From Candidatus Aegiribacteria sp. (lineage in GTDB: Bacteria > Fermentibacterota > Fermentibacteria > Fermentibacterales > JCC-6), in the NCBI GenBank assembly GCA_030594645.1, contig JAUVEU010000022.1:1-38538 (forward strand): a stretch of 38,538 nucleotides of DNA. Reading direction: 5' to 3'. The position numbers and the translations under genes are program-made. The notes below the pieces were generated by a model. The model was not told where the DNA came from. It worked only from the letters and a program-made list of their open reading frames with translations, and searched no databases. Of the stretch, positions 15,297-23,431 are shown piece after piece (position 1 is the first letter of the stretch; the number at the start of each line of letters is the position of its first letter).

Positions 15297-16924
15297 GCCT
15301 GTTGCACCGATTCACTTTGAATCACTTTCTCGAGAGCATCAACTATTCTGGAGTCGAACTGAATTCCCTTCCCCTCTTTTATTGTTTTAATCGCGTTTGC
15401 CTGGTCCGCAACTGTATGATATGATCTGGCACTTGTTATTGCGTCGAATGTATCTGCTACAGCGACGATTCTTGCAAGAAAGGGAATGTCGATGTTTTGA
15501 AGACCATCGGGATATCCGTTTCCATCAAGTCTCTCATGATGGCTTCTGATTATTTTTGTGACTTCTTCATACCCTGACAGTTCTGATACGATTTTTGCTC
15601 CTTCTGCAGGGTGATTCTGGATTATTTCTCTTTCCCTTTTCGTCAGTAGACCTCTTTTTGTGAGAATCGGAATCGGAATGGCAAGTTTTCCAATATCGTG
15701 GAGGATTGCTCCGACTCTTAGAATCTGGATGTTTTTCCGGGAGAGTCTGAGTTCCCTGCCAAGTGCGCAGGACAGATCTGATACTCTGACTGAATGGCCA
15801 TGTGTGTAATCATCTTTTGAATCTGCCAATCGCGCCAGCATGACAGCTGCTGCAAGGAATGATCTTTCACTTCTCATCGAGTGGCCTACTGCTTCCCATG
15901 TGTGTTTGAGAAGAAGCGTCAGATTATCCAGCAGATTTGATGGCATTCTGCGGAATACATTTTCAGTATGACCGCTTAATAATAGCAGGAGATCTGAATT
16001 ATCCGATAACCCTACAACGATCGCAGTTACTTCACGAACCTTGAAATTTGGTGAAATTACGCCCTTGCCGGGAATACTTCCCGTAATTTCAGAAGGAGTA
16101 ACAATTTTCTGACCGTTCAAGCTCCATAGTATCCAGTCCGCATTATCCGAAGAGCGGGAAAGGATCCTTATCCTGCATTCCTCAGACTCTGAAAAATGTT
16201 CTTCGAGTGTTGCCAGAAATTCGCTGTAAGTAAAGGATTCCATCAGTCGTGCGGCAAGTATATTCTGTTGAATGACTTCTCTTATCCTGAACTGATTTAT
16301 TCTGTATTTCTTAACTATTGACCTGCCGATGAAAGAGAATCCAGTAATTGAGAAAACAGCAAGAAGAGCGCCGAAAAGTTCTGTCTGTATTAGCAGAATA
16401 ATTGTTATAAGAGTGAGTGGAAGGATAACAATGTAAGATATCAATTGTTTGCCTATTCTATCGATGACAGGCGAAGTACATTTTCTCGATAGTATAAGAT
16501 TCAGAACGATATCTGATAGGATTACAACAGGGATGGCCACTATTATTGCAAGTTGCTGCGGCAAATTCTGCAAAAACCCTGGGATAATGATAGAACCCGT
16601 CCTGAGAATCGCAATTGCAGTTATTCCTGAAATCAGATATCGCCAGAATGCTGTTCCTGATTCTCTATTTCTAAGGAGCGAACTGACGAGAATACATATA
16701 GCGGTAATTTCAAAAGCAAGAATCTCAGGACAGAGGAAGAATATCACGAAGATGAATATTCTGTTCAAGTAGAATTCAATTGACGATGAAGTTATCATTG
16801 GATAACCACCGGTGATAATACTCCCCACAGCCAGAACTGCAATAATCAGAATATAATCCGAACCAAGAGATCCAATTGATAGGAGACTGATACATCCGAA
16901 TATATCACTGAACGGATTTATCAT
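15293..16924 (-). CDS. Membrane-anchored HD-GYP cyclic-di-GMP phosphodiesterase
   Basis: A 543-residue protein using ATG at 16924, which overlaps the upstream stop as ATGA; the frame opens at 16972 but that start would overlap the upstream gene by 52 bases. Residues 5-205 hold about seven membrane segments, residues ~225-340 a GAF-like region, and residues ~350-540 a complete HD-GYP domain: GHSVR at 376-380, HDIGK at 409-413, HPAEG at 438-442, SHHERLDGNGYPDG at 461-474 and ADTFDA. Enzymes of this class degrade cyclic di-GMP to GMP, lowering adhesion and raising motility. The signal sensed by the membrane part is unknown. The degenerate paralogue downstream is co-translated. Confidence 0.88.
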   Translation of the reverse strand: MINPFSDIFGCISLLSIGSLGSDYILIIAVLAVGSIITGGYPMITSSSIEFYLNRIFIFVIFFLCPEILAFEITAICILVSSLLRNRESGTAFWRYLISGITAIAILRTGSIIIPGFLQNLPQQLAIIVAIPVVILSDIVLNLILSRKCTSPVIDRIGKQLISYIVILPLTLITIILLIQTELFGALLAVFSITGFSFIGRSIVKKYRINQFRIREVIQQNILAARLMESFTYSEFLATLEEHFSESEECRIRILSRSSDNADWILWSLNGQKIVTPSEITGSIPGKGVISPNFKVREVTAIVVGLSDNSDLLLLLSGHTENVFRRMPSNLLDNLTLLLKHTWEAVGHSMRSERSFLAAAVMLARLADSKDDYTHGHSVRVSDLSCALGRELRLSRKNIQILRVGAILHDIGKLAIPIPILTKRGLLTKREREIIQNHPAEGAKIVSELSGYEEVTKIIRSHHERLDGNGYPDGLQNIDIPFLARIVAVADTFDAITSARSYHTVADQANAIKTIKEGKGIQFDSRIVDALEKVIQSESVQQA

Positions 16925-17964
16925 AATCCGTTTTTCTCTGATGTGAAAATCTGTACCATAACCAGCTGCCATTCATATGCGCCTGAATCCACAGCGCCTG
17001 CAATTCCGATATTTCGATATGCAGGAGACATGCATGTTCTAAGGTGGAAAGGGCTTATCAGGATCATAGACCAGGCTTCCTGATATCCCGCACCCCTCCC
17101 GATATTTTCGGCATATGTTTCCACTCCGGCGGGTAGAATATCCGGTAAATCGCTGTTCAGAGGACTGAAATGAACCGAGGTTCCGGAACAAGCAAGCGCG
17201 CCTGCTCTTATAAAAGCAATTGAATCAAGCATGATTTCACGATGGAGAGCCGGGATTCCCTCATTCTCTCTGAGCGTATTCATCTCATCGAGTACATCTT
17301 CAGGACATGACGCATCTGATCCTGCTGAAGGCATGTCACCCATCAGAACATCAACTGCCGTACCGCCCGATATCACAGGGAAGAGAAGGCTAATAGAAGG
17401 TCCTGATGCTGTGTGCTCCATTATCTCCACCCAGTAAATTCCATGTTCCTCGGCTGAGAATGCGCATCTTCCTGTGGAATCCGGTATCAGATCAGTTACC
17501 TGCATTCCGGGAGTTCTGACTGCTGCCTGAGGATTTCGAAGAGTTTCGTAACCGTCGAGAACGAAGGCAATTTCAGAACCGGCAGGAACCTCTGATCGTA
17601 TCTGTAGAGGAAGACAGCGAGGAGGAGGGGCAAGGACCAGAACCTTATCTCCGAAGGCGGACCAGTCAGCGATACCGTAATACCCCCATTTTCCGGATGT
17701 GTCTTCCTGAATAGCGATCAATTCCCTGCTGTCACCAGGCAGTAATTGTACTCCGGATAATAATCCAAACCAGTTATTAGCAGCCGCCAGCACCGGCAGG
17801 TTTCCTCCTGAAGGCACATATCCAAGTAATGAAATATCAGAAGCAAGGCTATCCAGTGAGGAGATGCGTACCGGTTCGCAACCCGCTTCAATCCGCAGTG
17901 AGGGGAAGAAAACAGGAATCAGGAATGTGATTGTTAAAGCAAAGCTGATTCTCATAAATTTCAT
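16921..17964 (-). CDS. Exported CAP/SCP-domain protein
   Basis: A 347-residue protein with a signal peptide (MRISFALTITFLIPVFFPSL) and an unassigned N-terminal ~200 residues. The C-terminal ~140 residues form a CAP domain: DEMNTLRENEGIPAL at its start, SVHFSP, YAENIGRG, W near SPFHLR, YRNIGIAG and W-LVMVQIF. Bacterial CAP proteins are extracellular and mostly of unknown activity. The start could be ATG 17964 or the ATG three codons on (17955); a TATAAT (17965-17970 on the complement) immediately before 17964 makes the downstream start possible if that is the -10 box. It heads the operon with the two HD-GYP-type genes, which suggests a surface-signalling unit. Confidence 0.78.
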   Translation of the reverse strand: MKFMRISFALTITFLIPVFFPSLRIEAGCEPVRISSLDSLASDISLLGYVPSGGNLPVLAAANNWFGLLSGVQLLPGDSRELIAIQEDTSGKWGYYGIADWSAFGDKVLVLAPPPRCLPLQIRSEVPAGSEIAFVLDGYETLRNPQAAVRTPGMQVTDLIPDSTGRCAFSAEEHGIYWVEIMEHTASGPSISLLFPVISGGTAVDVLMGDMPSAGSDASCPEDVLDEMNTLRENEGIPALHREIMLDSIAFIRAGALACSGTSVHFSPLNSDLPDILPAGVETYAENIGRGAGYQEAWSMILISPFHLRTCMSPAYRNIGIAGAVDSGAYEWQLVMVQIFTSEKNGL

Positions 17965-18012
17965 TATACTTAAAATACTTCAGGATGAAAAATTGGAAAG
18001 AGGGAACATCTG

Positions 18013-19260
18013 TTGAAAATTCTTTTGGTGCAATCTCCCACCGGGCGAAGAGAGGCACCCATATTCCCCCTGGGCCTTGCCTGTCTTGCAGGTCAGCTCA
18101 GGAAGCACGACATCAGGGGACTGGATTTAAGTCTGTATTCTGAATTTGCGGACGTTCTCAAGAGTGAGCTTGAATCGTTCAGACCTGATGCTGTATGCGT
18201 TTCCCTTCGAAATATTGACGACAGCACTTATCCTGTAACTTTTTCATATATGACACCTTTTTCGGAGATCGTGGATGTCCTGGAACAGTGGAAAGGCTTT
18301 TTAATAGTTGGGGGAACCGGTTTTTCCATATACCCTTCGATAATTCTGGATCGGTATCCAAGGATAAATTATGGTCTGCCTGGAGAAGGTGAGAATCAGC
18401 TCCCGGCCCTGTTGAATCATATCGAACATGGTTCGAGCATTCCGGAGTGGGGCGGAGGCAGACTGCTGCCATGGGGGAAAGTCGAACTTGATACTGTCTC
18501 TTCTCCGGATTACACATTCCTGGACATATCGCTCTACACAACCGATGACGCCATAGGTATCCAGAGCAGGCGGGGCTGCGAATTTAACTGTACTTACTGT
18601 ACGTACAGTTATCTCAGTGGAAAGAAATTCAGAGAAAGACCTGTGGCCAGGGTTCTGGAGGATATCAGAACTCTGGAGGAACTCGGTGTTTCGCGGTTTC
18701 AGTTCGTTGATTCGGTGTTCAACGCTCCTGATGAGTATTTTGAGGAACTTCTGTCTGCTATTGAGGCATTTGAGACGAAACTGTCATGGAGTGCGTGGCT
18801 TGATGACAGAATAACGCCTGATCAGCTTGCAAGAATGAGACATGCCGGAGCGGTAAAGGTTGATTTCTCACCGGATGCGATTTCGGACAGAGGTCTTCAA
18901 AGAATTGGCAAACGGGGTAAAGCAGCTGATCTTCTTCCGGCAGTAAAGGCTGCAAGAGCACTGGGTTTCCACGTTGGTATCAACTTCTTCAATGGGAATC
19001 CGGGAGAGGGTTTTGGTTCATTGCTCAGGAAACTCTGGTTCATGTTCAGGGTCAGGCTGATGCTTGGTCCCAGGGAAATATTTGTGAACATCGGAACCAT
19101 AAGGGCATACGCCCATTCCCCCATTGCGTTACAGATGATAAACGAGGGCCTGGTTGACAGAGACTGTGATTTTTTCGATCCGGTATTCTACAAAATCGGA
19201 GGCCCGTCCGACTGGCTTTACAGGCTGTTTCAGCGAGTTCGGACGCTGAGACATGTCTGA
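18013..19260 (+). CDS. Radical SAM protein with B12-binding-like N-terminal domain
   Basis: A 415-residue protein starting at TTG 18013 with GAGGG upstream. Residues 1-150 have the Rossmann-like N-terminal domain of cobalamin-type radical SAM proteins (MKILLVQSPTG, FPLGLACLAGQL, then LIVGGTGFS and GLPGEGENQL), but no DxHxxG cobalamin motif. The radical SAM motif CEFNCTYC is at 189-196, giving the CxxxCxxC ligands of the 4Fe-4S cluster; SRFQFVDSVFN and INFFNGNPGEG follow as expected strands of the TIM barrel. The substrate is unknown. It overlaps aroE by eight bases and is divergent from the CAP gene, only 48 bases away. Confidence 0.82.
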   Translation: MKILLVQSPTGRREAPIFPLGLACLAGQLRKHDIRGLDLSLYSEFADVLKSELESFRPDAVCVSLRNIDDSTYPVTFSYMTPFSEIVDVLEQWKGFLIVGGTGFSIYPSIILDRYPRINYGLPGEGENQLPALLNHIEHGSSIPEWGGGRLLPWGKVELDTVSSPDYTFLDISLYTTDDAIGIQSRRGCEFNCTYCTYSYLSGKKFRERPVARVLEDIRTLEELGVSRFQFVDSVFNAPDEYFEELLSAIEAFETKLSWSAWLDDRITPDQLARMRHAGAVKVDFSPDAISDRGLQRIGKRGKAADLLPAVKAARALGFHVGINFFNGNPGEGFGSLLRKLWFMFRVRLMLGPREIFVNIGTIRAYAHSPIALQMINEGLVDRDCDFFDPVFYKIGGPSDWLYRLFQRVRTLRHV

Positions 19261-20077
19261 ATCGGAAAAATATTATCGACTTGGCCTGACAGGCTGGCCT
19301 CTTGAGCAATCATTATCACCGTTCATTCATTCCGAATTCCTCAAATCATGTGACCTGAATGGAGAATACACATTATACCCCCTGATTCCGGAGCTGTTTG
19401 TGAATAATGTACATATTCTTCTTGAAACAGGGACAACGGGGTTGAATGTTACTTATCCTCATAAAGCTGAAGCTTATCGAATCTGTGATGAGATCGTTGG
19501 AGACGCATCAGTAATTGAAACAATTAATACTATTCACAGAATTGAAGGAGTGATTCACGGCTACAACACTGATACCTGCGGTTTCCGTCATCTTCTTTCA
19601 CTCCTGTCACCGCCTGAGCCCTTTTTCATTGTTGGGGCAGGAGGTGCTGCGCTTGCTGCAGACCTTGTCCTTTCGTCCGAGAGGGCAGAGTCGTTTGTAT
19701 TCAGCAGGAATCCGGAAAGATGGAGAGGAAACGCCCCTGCTCGGAAGCTTGATGAAATAGAATCCGCCATAATGAATACAAAAGATTGTACCGTAATAAA
19801 CGCAACAACGCTGGGATGGATGAATAACGATTCTTTTCCGGTCGATGTTGAATCTTTGAAGGACAGATTGTTTATTGACATGAATTACAACAGATTCTGG
19901 GAATGGAGGAATCTTCTTCATACTAAAAACTCAAGGGTGTTCACAGGGGAATCTATGCTTGTATACCAGGCTGCGAAGTCTTTCCTGATATGGACAGGAA
20001 TCATGCCTGAAACAAAAGATGTTCTTTTGATGATTCAAAACAAGTTTGAAAAGGAAGATGCTAATGGAGCACATTGA
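19253..20077 (+). CDS. aroE: Shikimate dehydrogenase
   Basis: A 274-residue protein of normal family length. The substrate-binding domain has GWPLEQSLSPFIHSEF at 15-30 and NVTYPHK near 64-70 with the catalytic lysine; NTDTCGF near 104-110 carries the catalytic aspartate; the NADP-binding Rossmann domain starts at FFIVGAGGAALAA. It reduces 3-dehydroshikimate to shikimate in aromatic amino acid biosynthesis. The serine in GWPLEQSLSP is kept, although the family usually has GxPxxHS, so His is replaced by Gln here. It is nested between two radical SAM genes with overlaps on both sides, an unusual neighbourhood for aroE, so a related substrate cannot be excluded. Confidence 0.85.
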   Translation: MSESEKYYRLGLTGWPLEQSLSPFIHSEFLKSCDLNGEYTLYPLIPELFVNNVHILLETGTTGLNVTYPHKAEAYRICDEIVGDASVIETINTIHRIEGVIHGYNTDTCGFRHLLSLLSPPEPFFIVGAGGAALAADLVLSSERAESFVFSRNPERWRGNAPARKLDEIESAIMNTKDCTVINATTLGWMNNDSFPVDVESLKDRLFIDMNYNRFWEWRNLLHTKNSRVFTGESMLVYQAAKSFLIWTGIMPETKDVLLMIQNKFEKEDANGAH

Positions 20078-21080
20078 TCGGAGATGGATAGCAGGCAGGC
20101 TGAACAGCGGGTTTTCTAAAGATGATCTTAAGGCGATTCTTCTTTCATCGGATGAGGAATCGGAAATACTGTTCGAAGCCGCAAGAGAAATACGGAGACT
20201 TCACTTCGGTGACAGGGCCTTCATTCGGGCTGTAATTGAATTTGCCAACACATGCAGATGCAGTTGCATTTATTGTGGAATGAGAGCAGAGAATACAGAA
20301 ATCCTCAGATTCACACTTAGCCCTGATGAAATAGTTTCCGTGGCTGAAACCGCTCTTTCGAACGGCATAAGAACCTTTTTCCTCCAGGCCGCTGAAAGTG
20401 AGGAATACAACGCCGAGTGGCTCGGCGATGTCATAAGGAGAATATCCGATATGGGTATGATGGTTCTTCTATGTGTCGGGATTCACAGGGAAGACGATCT
20501 TGACTACTGGTTTGAAGCCGGAGCCAGAAAGTTCATTCTTAAGCATGAAACCTCCGATGCCGAACTCTTCGAAAAGATGAAACCCGGATTCACCCTTGCC
20601 GATAGAATCAGATGGCTGAGAACCATGAGAGAGCACAGTTACCACATAGGTTCAGGTCCTCTGCTGGGTCTGCCTGGTCAGACAGTAGACTCACTGGTGG
20701 ATGATCTTATCCTCATGAAGAATCTGAATGTTGATATGTCAAGTGTATCCGTCTTTCTACCTGCAAAGGGAACACCCCTTGAGGACTATCCTGTTGGTGA
20801 TGTTGATCTTGGTCTCCGCTTCATAGCCGCTATGAGATTGTTTCTGAAGAACACACTTATACCGGCAACGAGTACTTTCGAGCGTCTGAGAAAGGACGGT
20901 CAGCTTAAGTGTTTTAACGCTGGAGCGAATGTTATTACAGTGAATATGACTCCTGCGAGGCTGCGAGATGATTATGAGCTTTATTCCGAACGCTTCTATG
21001 TTGGACTTAAGCATGCCCGGAAAACGATAATAAGGGCGAATTTGATTGAGACCACTGAAGCGGAACTATTTGACGATTAG
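20064..21080 (+). CDS. hydE: HydE-like radical SAM enzyme ([FeFe]-hydrogenase maturase family)
   Basis: A 338-residue protein; ATG at 20064 has AAGGAAG six bases upstream, and the frame overlaps the end of aroE by 14 bases. From memory of the family it follows HydE closely: VIEFANTCRCSCIYCGMR with CxxxCxxC ligands, ILKHET, GLPGQTVDSLVDDL, IPATSTF and NAGANVITVNMTP. HydE builds part of the diiron cofactor of [FeFe] hydrogenases; related BioB/PylB enzymes use the same fold. Differences are visible, such as AKGTPLE where HydE usually has HPDTPL, and Asn-Ala rather than a Cys before GANV, so a paralogue with another substrate is possible. No HydF or HydG is in the window. Confidence 0.68.
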   Translation: MEHIDRRWIAGRLNSGFSKDDLKAILLSSDEESEILFEAAREIRRLHFGDRAFIRAVIEFANTCRCSCIYCGMRAENTEILRFTLSPDEIVSVAETALSNGIRTFFLQAAESEEYNAEWLGDVIRRISDMGMMVLLCVGIHREDDLDYWFEAGARKFILKHETSDAELFEKMKPGFTLADRIRWLRTMREHSYHIGSGPLLGLPGQTVDSLVDDLILMKNLNVDMSSVSVFLPAKGTPLEDYPVGDVDLGLRFIAAMRLFLKNTLIPATSTFERLRKDGQLKCFNAGANVITVNMTPARLRDDYELYSERFYVGLKHARKTIIRANLIETTEAELFDD

Positions 21081-21101
21081 TGTAACAGCCTTTCACACAA
21101 T

Positions 21102-21117
21102 GTGCAGATCTCTGCAC
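21102..21117. repeat. Hairpin after the HydE-like gene
   Basis: GTGCAGA-TC-TCTGCAC is a perfect inverted repeat 22 bases after the stop of the HydE-like gene and ahead of the pilin operon promoter region. No T-run follows, so a terminator role is only possible, not shown. Confidence 0.4.
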
Positions 21118-21127
21118 TTATCAGTGC

Positions 21128-21156
21128 TTACAACAGATATATATTTAATATATTAG
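21128..21156 (+). promoter_or_regulatory. Possible promoter of the pilin-like operon
   Basis: TTACAA at 21128-21133 and TATTAG at 21151-21156 are 17 bases apart in an AT-rich 139-base gap that separates the radical SAM operon from the pilin-like operon. The region also holds GGTAA/TTACC and ATTAAT/GTTAAT inverted motifs near 21190-21215. Confidence 0.35.
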
Positions 21157-21219
21157 ATAATAAACAATCATTAATATGAACACATTTCTGGTAAGCATTA
21201 TGCATTACCTGTTAATGTT

Positions 21220-22677
21220 ATGAATAAGTATACGAATCATTCAGTTCAGCAGGAGTCTGGAGGAAAAACCTCCGGAGCGGCACTTGTTATTACCCTTGCC
21301 GCTTCACTTGTGACAATGCTGTCAGTTGCTCTTCTCATTGGATACATTTCCAGAGTTGTCGATCAGCAGGTATTTCTGGAACAGAGAACTCAGGCAAGAC
21401 TTACCGAGGAAAGCGCTGTTGATGCTCTCTGCATGGATTTAAGGAACAGTCAGGTATCTGATTTTAATATTCTTCCGGAATACAGGGTTGGGCCGATGTA
21501 CACCACATTCACTATCATTGAGACGGATGCAGTTCCTCCAAGAGAAGCAAGGCTTACATGGGATTGTTCCAGTACAAAAGCAGTGTGTCCTGCCGAGAAT
21601 TATCTCTTTTTGATATGTGAAGCAGAAGACTACCTTGAAATTGATCTTATCGACAGTGCTACTTTAAGCAGTCTCGAAGGCTTTCCGGCATATTTGCCTT
21701 CGAAGCCGGAATTCTGGACTGCTGCCGGCACTGTTGCTGAAGGAGAGCCGCTGCTCATGGTGGCATTAAGAGAAGGAAAGGAAGACACCGTATACACAGT
21801 GTTTTCAGATGCTTCCATCGAATCCTATCCTGTGAATCTCCCTCTATGGAACAGCTTATCACTGTTTTCCGCCGGTATTTACGATGAAGAGCCAGCTTTG
21901 CTCATTTCAAACGGGAGGAACAGGGCTCAGCTTGTAACGCCAGGTTCCCGGAGGGTTCTTTTTACATACAGTGAACCAGGGACATCTCCTGCTTTTCTGG
22001 GTAACGGCAGCATTTATGGGGATATTGGCGGTCTTCAGGATTCTCCGGATTCGGAATTCCCGGTAGCTGATGTATTCAAAGGTGATTTCGACGGGGACGG
22101 TACGCTTGATCTGGTCTGGGCCGGACCGAACAGTCTATCGTTACTATCTGGTTTCAGTGGACGCCTTCAGCGTGATACACTTACGGGCGGAACTCTCGTT
22201 GCCTGGGGCGGGATCGATGGTACATTCAATCTTGCGGGAAGATGGATGCTGATTGATGAATCCGTTGTCTGGAGGAAACTATCCTGGAATGGTTTTCAGG
22301 AACATCCCGGAATTGGAATACTCACCCATGACTGGGAGGGCAGGATAGAATCATTACAGGGGGTTATACTGGGTTCTTCGGATGGATTGTTTCGAACAGC
22401 CTCAACCTTTGAGGGTCATTCCCGGGAGCTTTGTGCTTCAGAAGGAGCAGGGATGAGTGATCTGGATGGATTTGGAACCGATATTCTGTCTCTTGAGGAA
22501 GATGGATTGAGGATATTCATGAATCCCCTCATCGGGAACGGACTTCGTCTCTCACTTAAAGTAAGTACATGGGGAAATAAAGGTTTGATTCTCGACAATA
22601 TATGGTGGATAACCATATATGGATACGGTGATGATTCAAGGGTTTACGCCGGAAGGGAAGGAATCGGTGAAAGCTGA
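21220..22677 (+). CDS. PilX-like membrane-anchored protein with FG-GAP-like motif
   Basis: A 485-residue protein that opens the pilin-like operon. After a short hydrophilic head, residues 18-44 are one hydrophobic helix (SGAALVITLAASLVTMLSVA) followed by an amphipathic stretch with QQVFLEQRTQARLTEESAVDAL, the arrangement of PilX/type II secretion GspK-like minor pilins, which lack the strict G-F-T-L-x-E site. The ectodomain contains KGDFDGDGTLDLVWAG near 285-300, a calcium-loop repeat like those of the FG-GAP protein at 3059-4429. No ribosome binding site is visible before ATG 21220, so the start is the least certain part. Its end overlaps the next gene by 11 bases. Confidence 0.68.
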   Translation: MNKYTNHSVQQESGGKTSGAALVITLAASLVTMLSVALLIGYISRVVDQQVFLEQRTQARLTEESAVDALCMDLRNSQVSDFNILPEYRVGPMYTTFTIIETDAVPPREARLTWDCSSTKAVCPAENYLFLICEAEDYLEIDLIDSATLSSLEGFPAYLPSKPEFWTAAGTVAEGEPLLMVALREGKEDTVYTVFSDASIESYPVNLPLWNSLSLFSAGIYDEEPALLISNGRNRAQLVTPGSRRVLFTYSEPGTSPAFLGNGSIYGDIGGLQDSPDSEFPVADVFKGDFDGDGTLDLVWAGPNSLSLLSGFSGRLQRDTLTGGTLVAWGGIDGTFNLAGRWMLIDESVVWRKLSWNGFQEHPGIGILTHDWEGRIESLQGVILGSSDGLFRTASTFEGHSRELCASEGAGMSDLDGFGTDILSLEEDGLRIFMNPLIGNGLRLSLKVSTWGNKGLILDNIWWITIYGYGDDSRVYAGREGIGES

Positions 22678-23023
22678 CAGGCAGGGTATGACGCTTGTAG
22701 AATGTGTAGTGGCCTCGTTTATTATGCTGCTGATTCTGGGAACACTTGCATTCGCTCTGAATTTTTTCGTTCAGGGCAGCAAAAAAATAGAACAGAGAAG
22801 GAGCGCCCTTATTATCGCGAACTCAATGATTTCGCTGTACAATTCCGAAAGACTTCCGGAGGCAGGAGTGTTTCTTGATACTGAGAATACAGGTGGAATG
22901 GAGTTCAGAATACGACAGACTGTTACGGTAGTTTCTCCGGGTATCCGGGAGCTGAACATTTCGGTAAATTGCGAAAACAATGTGGGTGTTGAACTTGTAA
23001 GAAGATTCTACGGAATGGAATAA
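22667..23023 (+). CDS. Type IV pilin-like minor pseudopilin
   Basis: A 118-residue protein starting at GTG 22667, preceded by GGAAGGGAAGGA. The N terminus MKADRQG|MTLVECVVASF is a class III prepilin signal: short basic leader, cleavage after Gly, Met at +1, Glu at +5, then a hydrophobic helix (MLLILGTLAFALNFFV). The rest is a small beta-rich domain. It resembles GspI/GspJ or PilV-type minor pilins. A prepilin peptidase, needed for processing, is not in the window. The start overlaps the stop of the previous gene. Confidence 0.8.
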   Translation: MKADRQGMTLVECVVASFIMLLILGTLAFALNFFVQGSKKIEQRRSALIIANSMISLYNSERLPEAGVFLDTENTGGMEFRIRQTVTVVSPGIRELNISVNCENNVGVELVRRFYGME

Positions 23024-23045
23024 TGAATACTGATTGGAGGAGAAT

Positions 23046-23420
23046 ATGAAGCGAACAGTAAGGAACCAAAATGGAGGAGGTTTCACTCTTATTGAGGTTC
23101 TCATCACTTCCGTCCTCCTGGCCGTCCTGCTGACTGGTGTTGGTTTTTTCTTCACAAATATCATAAAACAGTCAGATATCGTGGATGACAGGACTCAGGC
23201 CATGGAACTGGCAAGGCAGGGACTGGAGGAGATAAGGACACTTGATGTAACGTCAATGGGGATTGGATTAACCTCTCCGGATACTCTTGGACGATTCGCA
23301 AGGTGTTTTGATATCTCAGTGTATGATCCGCTTTACCCGAACGCGAGGCTTGTGCAGTGTATCGTTTCATGGACCGGAGCCTCCGGTGATGAAACCTTCA
23401 GTTTTGTTACGATTATTTAA
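23046..23420 (+). CDS. Type IV pilin-like minor pseudopilin (PilV/GspI type)
   Basis: A 124-residue protein; ATG at 23046 lies five bases after GGAGGAG, in preference to the in-frame TTG at 23034. The prepilin motif is textbook: NGGG|FTLIEVLITSVLLAVLL with Phe+1 and Glu+5. The following AMELARQGLEEIRTLD is the typical amphipathic extension of PilV/GspI proteins. It lies 22 bases after one pseudopilin and 11 before the next, so it is co-transcribed. Confidence 0.85.
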   Translation: MKRTVRNQNGGGFTLIEVLITSVLLAVLLTGVGFFFTNIIKQSDIVDDRTQAMELARQGLEEIRTLDVTSMGIGLTSPDTLGRFARCFDISVYDPLYPNARLVQCIVSWTGASGDETFSFVTII

Positions 23421-23431
23421 GGTGGTGTGAA

